Positions 32,103-39,340 of a DNA stretch of 46,251 bases are shown here, in pieces. Position numbers and translations under genes: made by a program. Under the pieces are notes generated by a model, which did not search any database, was not told the origin of the DNA, and saw only the letters and a program-made list of their open reading frames with translations. The first letter of the stretch is position 1, and each line of letters opens with the position of its first letter. Source of the stretch: Pseudomonadota bacterium (GTDB lineage: Bacteria > Pseudomonadota > Gammaproteobacteria > Burkholderiales > Sulfuricellaceae); NCBI GenBank assembly GCA_021801705.1, contig JAJYXP010000015.1, forward strand, positions 1 to 46,251, read 5' to 3'.

Positions 32103-34054
32103 GCCACCCTCGCATAAAACGTGTCATTGGCCGCCAGCCCCCTGAGGCCGATATCCACGATGCTGTTGCTGAACAACTCCTTGCCGGAGTCGATGCTGCC
32201 GTTGAGGTTGCGGTCAAGGAACAGGAAGCCGTCGTTGTTGTTGAGCCAGGCGGTGTTTTTCATAAAACCCGAATCGTCCACGTCGAAAGCCACGGTTTTG
32301 TTGGCACCGGTGGTCTGGACGCCATCGCCGTTGAGGTCGAGCGCCACTGCCCGGAACACCTGAGTGCTGAGTCCTGAGTCCTGAGTGCTGAGTTGGCCGT
32401 TGCGCCCGGCGCGCTCTTCTTCGGTCAATCCCGCCTGGGGGTCGCCGTGTTGGGTCTGGATGGCGGCGGTTTGCACTTCCCACATCGGGGCGACCGCGCC
32501 TCGGGCCAGGGCGACGCGGATGAAGCGTTCAGACAGGGATTGGCTTGCCTGCTCCGATCCCGCCGGGGCGTTGTAGGGCCGGCCGGTGAGGTCGTATTTG
32601 ATTTCCGGGTCGCGCTGGACGCCGGTGATCGGGTCGATGTCGGTGATGCCGAAGCCGGTGTAGTTGCGGTAGCTTAAGGAAGGCAGGCGGTTGGCGACGA
32701 TGCCGATGGCGGAGCCGGGGTTGACTGACTGTTCGTAGGCGGCCAGTTGGTTGAGATAGGCGATGAACCCGTTGTAGGTTTCCGCCGCCGTGCCCTGCCC
32801 GCCGTCGCCGCCGTTGGAGTTGGTGACGGCAGAGAACCCGGACCAGCCGGCCCAGGCGTTGCCCCAGGGCTCGGGCGGGGGATCGTCGTCGCCGAAGAGG
32901 CTGGAGACGATGTTGAAGACGGCGTAGGCGATGGCGATGGCGTTTATGCCGGGTATCGCGTACAGGCCGGTCATGTTTGCAATTTGCGCGGCACCGATGG
33001 CAGCGCCAATCTCGTCGCCGTTGGCGATGCTGTTGACGAGGTTAAGGTAGGGCAATGCCTGGTTCAATTGCGAAATGGCGCTGTCTGCACCGAATGCGGC
33101 TTGGATGGCTTTCCCACCATCCAAACCGGTCGCAAAGTTCGCATAGGCTTGCGCACCGAAACTAATCGCCTGCGCCCCTGCCGTAACCGCAGCCAGGGTG
33201 TCGCCGCGCTGCAATGCCTGCTCCAGGCTCAATATGCTCAGTATGCTGCTGCCAACACTGGCCGCGCCGCTGAGGTTGTAGTTGGGAAGGTCGGCAAGGT
33301 TGCTGATGTCGTTCGCCAGCCGCAGGCCGGATACGGCTATCGGCAGGGGGTCACCGGATTGGATGGCTTTGATGATGGAAAGGGCGTCGATCAGGGTGCC
33401 GCCGTAGGTTTCGATTGCTTTAGAGAGAGTTTGGGCGCCATTGAGCGGAAGCACATGCCCAGTCGAATCAAACGACGTGCGCAAAGTCGTTCCATTTTCC
33501 AGCACTTCGCTGCAATTAAGTACATAATTGCCGTTAGCATCTTGACCGCAGGTGATTGAGTTCCCTTGCGTGTCTGTGAAAGTCTTGCCAGTCGGGTCGA
33601 TGCCCAACTGTATGCGCTGTTGATCCAGAGATTTGGACTCTGCATGTATTTGTTCAACTAAAACACTGACAGTGTCTACTGCCGCGATTTTGGCTGCGAA
33701 GGCGACGTCCGCCAACACGGCATAAGTTTGCTCAGATGCAGAAAGGCTTCCCCAATCCAGTGCGGCAATATCTCGCCGCAATTGCAAATCGGCCTGCAAA
33801 ATCCGTGTTGCTTCGTCTGGGAGGCCTTTGGCTTCGTAGTAAGCACGGTCATGTTTATAACATGCGGCATCGACGGGGCTTCTATATGTAGTTCCATCAG
33901 GCAAAACAATGAGCACTGGCAGCACAGACCAGTCCGGTTCTCCATCAGTACGCACTCCGCCAGACCAGCCAGGCCCGCCCCAGTTTCCAAATACCGGCAC
34001 CCAAGTGCTTGGCGAGAATAGATCGAAACCTTCAATGCTAATGTTTGCGCCCAT
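32099..34054 (-). CDS. Truncated scaffold paralog with phospholipase A2-like (VP1-type) N-terminal domain
   Basis: 651 aa. Near residues 24-75 the pattern NWGGPGWSGG, then SPVDAACYKHDRAYYEA, then QADLQLRRDI (~88-96) mirrors the calcium loop (YLGPGN), His-Asp dyad (DAxxxxHDxxY) and distal AD motif of parvovirus VP1-type phospholipase A2. The candidate dyad is H68-D69, with D89 as the second Asp. The scaffold starts at ~208 (AQTLSKAIETYGGTLIDALS) and runs through the heptamer-derived LSTQDSGLST linker to a truncated calcium module, ending LAANDTFYARVA. No RTX or T1SS signal. Predicted to attack membrane phospholipids if delivered. Confidence 0.75.
   Translation of the reverse strand: MGANISIEGFDLFSPSTWVPVFGNWGGPGWSGGVRTDGEPDWSVLPVLIVLPDGTTYRSPVDAACYKHDRAYYEAKGLPDEATRILQADLQLRRDIAALDWGSLSASEQTYAVLADVAFAAKIAAVDTVSVLVEQIHAESKSLDQQRIQLGIDPTGKTFTDTQGNSITCGQDANGNYVLNCSEVLENGTTLRTSFDSTGHVLPLNGAQTLSKAIETYGGTLIDALSIIKAIQSGDPLPIAVSGLRLANDISNLADLPNYNLSGAASVGSSILSILSLEQALQRGDTLAAVTAGAQAISFGAQAYANFATGLDGGKAIQAAFGADSAISQLNQALPYLNLVNSIANGDEIGAAIGAAQIANMTGLYAIPGINAIAIAYAVFNIVSSLFGDDDPPPEPWGNAWAGWSGFSAVTNSNGGDGGQGTAAETYNGFIAYLNQLAAYEQSVNPGSAIGIVANRLPSLSYRNYTGFGITDIDPITGVQRDPEIKYDLTGRPYNAPAGSEQASQSLSERFIRVALARGAVAPMWEVQTAAIQTQHGDPQAGLTEEERAGRNGQLSTQDSGLSTQVFRAVALDLNGDGVQTTGANKTVAFDVDDSGFMKNTAWLNNNDGFLFLDRNLNGSIDSGKELFSNSIVDIGLRGLAANDTFYARVA
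32361..32395. repeat. Heptamer repeat (TGAGTCC/TGAGTGC x5) in-frame at the scaffold seam
   Basis: Five 7-bp units read on the minus strand as LSTQDSGLST. They occupy exactly the place where the three other paralogs carry the GC-rich palindromic repeat. Same heptamer family as the pilC-pilD spacer. Confidence 0.85.
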
Positions 34055-34098
34055 AATAAAATCCCCCTGTTCTGATTTTTAGAAACCCACTGCTGCAG

Positions 34099-35232
34099 TT
34101 ACGGATTGATGAGGCGTGCCTCTACAGGCACGTGGATTTCTTCCCATCGGTCTGTCGCAAAATCCAGCAAAAAAATACCGCTGTAATCACTCGGGTTACG
34201 ACTGCCGGTAACTACGGCCAAGTGACTACCATCTGGCGCCACTTCGCTGTATCGAGGCTGTAGGGTTAGGCCTCTGAATTGGCTTGACGACGAAAGAAAT
34301 AAATAATTACGCAGCACTCCATCTTTCATAGATTGGTAATGACGCAATGTCCGTCCATCGCTGGCCATAAAATACAAGTTACCTTTGGCATCAACGACAG
34401 GATCCCCCGCATTAAACAACTGGCTAAACAAAGGTTCCAGTTCTTGCGAGCCGGACCTTGCATTGAATACATAGACTTGGCTGTTGTTATATTTTTTTTC
34501 AGCGTTGCGCCAATATGCTGGATTGTCGCCCCTCGCCACACCTGGAATCTTGCTCGGCCCATCTGCAAACACCACAAATTGCTCATCGCCGGGCAGATAA
34601 CTGGGGCGTCCCATCTGGAAGAACCTAAAGTCCGTCAGTTGTTGGATATTGCCGCTCTCCAGATCAATCTCGTACGCATCCAGTCCTGCTGCGATGCTTT
34701 TTGAACCTGGTGCACGCATTTCACCCTGCGTAAATATGACTTTCTTCCCTGACCACGAGAAGTTGGGAGCCATTTTGTAGCCGCTAGTGTTGGTCAATAG
34801 ACGAACATTGCGGCCATCGGCATCCATGATGGCGATCTGGGCGTTTCCCCAGTCTGGATAAAGTTGATTTTTATCTTCTTTGGGCAAGGTGCCAGGCACC
34901 CGCGGAGCCATGACAAACACTACCTGCTTGCCCGATGGCGAGAATTTAGCTGCGTACCAGCTCTGATTCACGGGTGACTGGTAGTAAGACAGCACCTTGG
35001 TTTTGAGGTCAAGGATATGGATATAAGAACGATCAGAGCGATTGGATTTGCTTCGATTAAACACCAACTTCTGGCTGTCTGGGGTGAAGCTGATCGCTGC
35101 ATATGTGAACTTTGATGAGTCATCTGCACTACTATCTTGTTGAAACATAAATCCCCCAATGGTGAGCATCAAACCAGTAAAAAAAATAGAAATTGCGTTT
35201 TGAGTTCTACAGAATTTTGGGGATATCTTCAT
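34099..35232 (-). CDS. Exported PD40/TolB-like beta-propeller protein
   Basis: 377 aa from the ATG at 35230-35232 (MKISPKFCRTQNA), which overlaps the stop of the lipase gene (ATGA). The open frame extends far upstream, but only through the lipase gene in another frame. A signal/anchor segment lies at ~14-33 (ISIFFTGLMLTIGGFMF). The rest has WD40-like PD40 repeats (FTPDSQKLVFNRSKSN, FSPSGKQVVFVMAP, FSWSGKKVIFTQGE, VAPDGSHLAVVTGS), forming a TolB-type propeller. Probably periplasmic. It lies between the lipase and phospholipase-like cassettes, where an immunity or accessory protein would be expected. AT-rich. Confidence 0.75.
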   Translation of the reverse strand: MKISPKFCRTQNAISIFFTGLMLTIGGFMFQQDSSADDSSKFTYAAISFTPDSQKLVFNRSKSNRSDRSYIHILDLKTKVLSYYQSPVNQSWYAAKFSPSGKQVVFVMAPRVPGTLPKEDKNQLYPDWGNAQIAIMDADGRNVRLLTNTSGYKMAPNFSWSGKKVIFTQGEMRAPGSKSIAAGLDAYEIDLESGNIQQLTDFRFFQMGRPSYLPGDEQFVVFADGPSKIPGVARGDNPAYWRNAEKKYNNSQVYVFNARSGSQELEPLFSQLFNAGDPVVDAKGNLYFMASDGRTLRHYQSMKDGVLRNYLFLSSSSQFRGLTLQPRYSEVAPDGSHLAVVTGSRNPSDYSGIFLLDFATDRWEEIHVPVEARLINP

Positions 35233-38156
35233 GCTGCAATCCTTTCGTAGAAGTGCATCGATTCGTTCACTGCTTCCACCCCGTCCCGGTTGGCCTCGAT
35301 AACCGTCCGGTCGTCGATGCGCGTGACCAGCAAGCTGGTATGGCCGCTGGTTGTTTCCACGACGATGCCCTCTGGCACGACGTGGGTGCGGGTGCCTTGG
35401 ATGTCGGCCGCGAGGTCGGGGGAGCTCATTTCCTTGAGCTGGCCGTTCTGCTCGAAGCGCCCCATGGCGTAGTCGAGGGCGGTGATGCCCAGGGCGGAGA
35501 GAGTTTGGGTCTCGCCCGCCTCCGCCTGCCCGTCGCCATTGGCGTCCTGCCATACCTTGAGTTCGTTCCACACCGGGTCGGCATTGGTCAGCTTGCCGTC
35601 GTAATTGGAGTCGATCCAGCGCATCCCGGCCAAGCCGCGCGCGCTCAAGTCCACGATGCTGTTGCTGAACAGTTCTTTGCCGGAATCGATGCTGCCGTTG
35701 AGGTTGCGGTCGAGGAACAAGAAGCCGTCGTTGTTGTTGAGCCAGGTGGTGTTCTTGAGGTAGCCCGAGTCGTCCACGTCGAAGGCCACGGTTTTGTTGG
35801 TACCGGTAGTCCGTACCCCATCGCCGTTAAGGTCGAGCGCCACTGCCCGGAACGCTTGGCTCCCTCCCCCGCTCGCGGGGGAGGGCTGGGGAGAGGGTGC
35901 CAACAGCCCGTTGCGTCCGGCGCGCTCTTCCTCGGTCAATCCCGCCTGGGGGTCGCCGTACTGGGTCTGGATGGCGGCGGTTTGGACTTCCCACATCGGG
36001 GCGACGGCGCCTCGGGCCAGGGCGACGCGGATGAAGCGTTCGGACAGGGATTGGCGCGCCTGGGCGCTTCCCGCCGGGGCGTTGTAAGGCCGGCCGGTGA
36101 GGTCGTATTTGATCTCCGGGTTGCGCTGCACGCCGGTGATCGGGTCGATGTCGGTGATGCCGAAACCCGTGTAGTTGCGGTAGCTCAAGCTGGGCAGACG
36201 GTTCGCTACCACGCCGATGGCGCTGCCGGGGTTGACCGATTGTTCATAGGCGGCGAGCTGGTTGAGATAGGAGATGAAGCCGTTGTAGGTGTCCGCCGCC
36301 GTGCCCTGCCCGCCGTCGCCGCCGTTGGAGTTGACCACGGCAGAAAACCCGGACCAGCCGGCCCAGGCGTTGCCCCAGGGCTCGGGCGGCGGGTCGTCGT
36401 CGCCGAAGAGGCTGGTTATCATGTTAAAAGCGTAGTAAGCCCAGGCGATTGGGGCGGCTGGGGTCATGGAAATGACTGCCATTGCCGCACCTACCGCGTC
36501 GCCGTGGGCGATGCTATTGACGAGGTTGAGATAGGGCATTGCCTTATCAAGACCGACAATGAGGCTGTTAGCACCAAACTCTGCTACCAAAGCCTGCGAT
36601 CCAGTAAGCAGGTTGTTTTGCTGGGCAAGCAGGGCATAAGCCGTCGCCCCATAGGTCAACGTTTGCGCGCCAGCAGTCACGGCAGCCATAGTGTCGCCGC
36701 TCTTGAGGGCGGCATCAAGGCTCATCAGGCTCAAGATGGCGCTGCCCACATTAGATGCGCCAGCCAAGGAGTAATTGCCGGCAATCTGCTTACCATTTGC
36801 ATCTGTTTGGGTACTGAGATTATTCGCCAGTCGCAGGCCGGAGGCGGCGATGGGCAAAGGATTGCCGCTTTGGATGGCTTTGAGCAGGCTCAGGGCGTCA
36901 ATCAGGGTGGGGGCATAGGTGTTAATGGTATTGCCGACACCAGCAAGCGCGTTGGCGAGGGTTTGGGCGCCGGTGGGCTCGAGAAGAGAGCCAATCTCCT
37001 TGGTAAGGTTGTTGAACAGGGTTCCTGTGCCGGTCACCGTTCCATCCGTGAGATTAACCGTCTGCCCCACACCGTCAACAGGTTTTAGTAGCAATTTCCC
37101 ATTTTCTTCCACAACCTCATACGTAGCTACAGGCTCACCTTTTGTGTTCCGAACAACTGCATACTGGTCACAATTAGGATCGAAGGCGAGCCAGACCTGC
37201 CCATTGTTCGCCGTGTACTGCTGGGTTACCTCCTCCCAGACACGGTACTGCAAAAGCATCGGGCGCACCTCTCGATTGACCTGATCGTTGTACTGGATAT
37301 TTTGTGCAAGTTGCGCATTCAGGCTGGCTGCGGTCTCAGCGTCAGCCGGGACGGGAGGCGATCCATCCCCACTCGGCCTTTCCCAATTGCCCGTATCCTT
37401 GTTGTAGTTATACCCGTTTATACTGTCGGTGGGCTTGGGGGTAGCAATGGCCTCCAGCACTCGATCCATATAGTGCTGGCCAAGCGCCGAGTTGCCAAAA
37501 AGCAGCACGCCCAACGTGGGGTTGGCAAGGGACGCCATGATCGCGCCAAAGAACTTCAATCCCTCCAGGCTGTCGGGGGGATAATTTATCATGGTACCCA
37601 TTTGCTTGCCCACGCCACTGACCAAATCAAGGCTCATACTGGTGTTGTTGATGCGGGTAAAGCTTTCGGCGGCGGCCGGCGGTTCCGTATTCCCACTCAA
37701 CTCATTCTGCTCACTCAGCTTTTTCACATAAATATCATAGACGCCGGGTGCATTGTAGGTGAAGGCGCTGACAGTCTTATTAAACGCCGAAACGAGTTGC
37801 GCCAATGCGCCGCCCAGGCTGTGCCCGACAACTACGAGATTGGGTCCAAATTTTTCCTGGGTTAGTTTTAAGTATGCCTTGGCTTCATAGTATTGACCAG
37901 GCACGTCGTTTTGCAGCGCCAGTTGGACAAAGTTGTTGGAGGCGTCCCCGAACTCATCCGTCCCACGGTAGGAAATAACGATTTCGCCCGTGCTTTGGTT
38001 TTTGAAAGTGACTGCTGCAAAGCCTTTATCCGATGGCCCCATGCTCTCTGCACTCGTATCGACAATGCTCCACCCGGGCGGCACGGCGCCATTCTTGTAT
38101 GCCGCGTTACTCAAGAGTCCATAAGTCAGGTTCTGCATCGGAGTGATCGTAGCCAT
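35229..38156 (-). CDS. Truncated scaffold paralog with class 3 lipase N-terminal domain
   Basis: 975 aa. The N-terminal ~250 residues are an alpha/beta hydrolase of lipase class 3 type: IVISYRGTDEFGDASNN (the oxyanion region), the nucleophile elbow VVVGHSLGGALAQL with Ser113, and FTYNAPGVYD thereafter. The scaffold begins at ~396 (AQTLANALAGVGNTI), more diverged from the other three, with the GC-rich seam repeat (LAPSPQPSPASGGGS) and the EF-hand-like module from ~775. It ends early as NESMHFYERIAA. No RTX repeats. Likely a phospholipase/lipase acting on membranes; AAGGGG precedes the ATG at 38154-38156. Confidence 0.87.
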   Translation of the reverse strand: MATITPMQNLTYGLLSNAAYKNGAVPPGWSIVDTSAESMGPSDKGFAAVTFKNQSTGEIVISYRGTDEFGDASNNFVQLALQNDVPGQYYEAKAYLKLTQEKFGPNLVVVGHSLGGALAQLVSAFNKTVSAFTYNAPGVYDIYVKKLSEQNELSGNTEPPAAAESFTRINNTSMSLDLVSGVGKQMGTMINYPPDSLEGLKFFGAIMASLANPTLGVLLFGNSALGQHYMDRVLEAIATPKPTDSINGYNYNKDTGNWERPSGDGSPPVPADAETAASLNAQLAQNIQYNDQVNREVRPMLLQYRVWEEVTQQYTANNGQVWLAFDPNCDQYAVVRNTKGEPVATYEVVEENGKLLLKPVDGVGQTVNLTDGTVTGTGTLFNNLTKEIGSLLEPTGAQTLANALAGVGNTINTYAPTLIDALSLLKAIQSGNPLPIAASGLRLANNLSTQTDANGKQIAGNYSLAGASNVGSAILSLMSLDAALKSGDTMAAVTAGAQTLTYGATAYALLAQQNNLLTGSQALVAEFGANSLIVGLDKAMPYLNLVNSIAHGDAVGAAMAVISMTPAAPIAWAYYAFNMITSLFGDDDPPPEPWGNAWAGWSGFSAVVNSNGGDGGQGTAADTYNGFISYLNQLAAYEQSVNPGSAIGVVANRLPSLSYRNYTGFGITDIDPITGVQRNPEIKYDLTGRPYNAPAGSAQARQSLSERFIRVALARGAVAPMWEVQTAAIQTQYGDPQAGLTEEERAGRNGLLAPSPQPSPASGGGSQAFRAVALDLNGDGVRTTGTNKTVAFDVDDSGYLKNTTWLNNNDGFLFLDRNLNGSIDSGKELFSNSIVDLSARGLAGMRWIDSNYDGKLTNADPVWNELKVWQDANGDGQAEAGETQTLSALGITALDYAMGRFEQNGQLKEMSSPDLAADIQGTRTHVVPEGIVVETTSGHTSLLVTRIDDRTVIEANRDGVEAVNESMHFYERIAA
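35860..35901. repeat. CCCTCCCC/GGGGAGGG palindromic repeat in-frame at the scaffold seam (lipase gene)
   Basis: Slightly different from the other two copies (CGCTCGCGGGGGAGGG core), translated LAPSPQPSPASGGGS. Confidence 0.8.
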
Positions 38157-38188
38157 TGTCGTAATTCCCCTTCAGATTTTATGAATAT

Positions 38189-39340
38189 TTAGAAGCCGGT
38201 ATCCTGCAATTGCATTCCTTCTTTACCGGGAATGGTGGTATAAACCTTGCCTTGTTCTTCCGCGTCCCGGCACCTGCGGGATATCCCATCCCAAACCTCT
38301 TTGGATACGTGTTTGCCTCTTCTGGTTGAATGAGCAAACTCCTCACCAATACACCAGTTCAACACCTTGATCAGTGCCGATTTCGCCAACATCGCCCTGT
38401 AGAGCGCTTCCGGCATGCGGACGTACCCCGCCCGCTCAGGATTCGGCCCGGGGTCGAAAGTGAGCTGGATATCACGGGTGTAATTTCCCATCTCATGGCT
38501 ATAGTGGCTAATGATCCCGTAGGGGTTGTTCCCGAACAGCGACAGCCAGAGAATCCCTTTCTCGGCCTTCGGTGCGGCAAGCGAACAAGCACCATTGACG
38601 GAATGTGCGGGCAAGGAAAGATTCGCCAGCCCCGGCACCAGATTCGGGCGATATTCCAACATGCCGAGGCTTGAAAAGCGCCCATCAAGTGGCCTGTCAA
38701 CAAAGATCATGGGGAGCGCTTTCGGGTACATCGGGGCCAGTTCCGACACACGGATCGCCTGTTCATCCTGCGCATCGAACGGCGCCAGCCGCCGGTAACT
38801 CGGGGAAACGCCTTGCGGATACACGGGCGGTGGTCTGGACCAGGGTCTCTCCGAGAGCGGCAGCTTAATTGAATTGTCGAAGTAAACGTCCAGGTGGCAG
38901 ACATACTGTTCCGGATAGTTCGGGTTCAAGCTACTCCACTGGTTATGCTTGAATATCCAGACAACCATTGCATGGACCCCGCCCTTGAGTTCGGGGTCGG
39001 CCCCTTCGGGCGGAAACCCTTTGAAGCGCTTGGCGAAGGCTTCGCTGTAGACCCAGAATTCCCAGTACGGCTTATCACCCAGCACCGGGTCGGGCTTTTG
39101 CACCACCACCTGCTTCGGCCAGGCGGTTACATAATCGGGGATAGGCGGCAACTGCGGCGCCGGATAATAAGGGATGTGCGGCACCTGCTTCGGTCTGGTG
39201 GCAACGTCATCAGGGGCCGCCCAAGCCTGTGCTGCCGAACAGAGTGCGAGGAAAAGCAGAATTAGAGGGGGCAGCCTGATTTGCCCAGAATTCCACAGAC
39301 GCTCAATCAGTGACCACTGCAGACCCGATTTACCCTTCAT
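38189..39340 (-). CDS. Exported protein of unknown function upstream of the lipase cassette
   Basis: 383 aa. A hydrophobic signal segment (LPPLILLFLALCSAAQAWA, ~24-42) ends in an AWA-type cleavage site, then a Pro-rich stretch (YYPAPQLPPIPDYV). The remainder is soluble, with KPYWEFWVYSEAF and VHAMVVWIFKHNQW, several Trp and a few Cys (NGACSLA, NWCIGEE). No family recognised with confidence. Its start overlaps the stop of the preceding gene (ATGA), and it ends 32 bp before the lipase gene. Placement just ahead of a secreted lipase is compatible with a periplasmic lipase immunity or chaperone role. Confidence 0.65.
   Translation of the reverse strand: MKGKSGLQWSLIERLWNSGQIRLPPLILLFLALCSAAQAWAAPDDVATRPKQVPHIPYYPAPQLPPIPDYVTAWPKQVVVQKPDPVLGDKPYWEFWVYSEAFAKRFKGFPPEGADPELKGGVHAMVVWIFKHNQWSSLNPNYPEQYVCHLDVYFDNSIKLPLSERPWSRPPPVYPQGVSPSYRRLAPFDAQDEQAIRVSELAPMYPKALPMIFVDRPLDGRFSSLGMLEYRPNLVPGLANLSLPAHSVNGACSLAAPKAEKGILWLSLFGNNPYGIISHYSHEMGNYTRDIQLTFDPGPNPERAGYVRMPEALYRAMLAKSALIKVLNWCIGEEFAHSTRRGKHVSKEVWDGISRRCRDAEEQGKVYTTIPGKEGMQLQDTGF

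Noticed and set aside
35233-35571. N-terminal extension of the PD40 propeller frame
   Set aside because: It runs through the lipase gene in another frame, is Arg/Gly/Pro-rich, and the ATG at 35230-35232 precedes a proper signal segment.
35193-37088. Long plus-strand frame (631 codons) opposite the lipase-scaffold gene
   Set aside because: It is antisense to a clear protein with catalytic and calcium-binding motifs, and the same antisense frame appears opposite each paralog.
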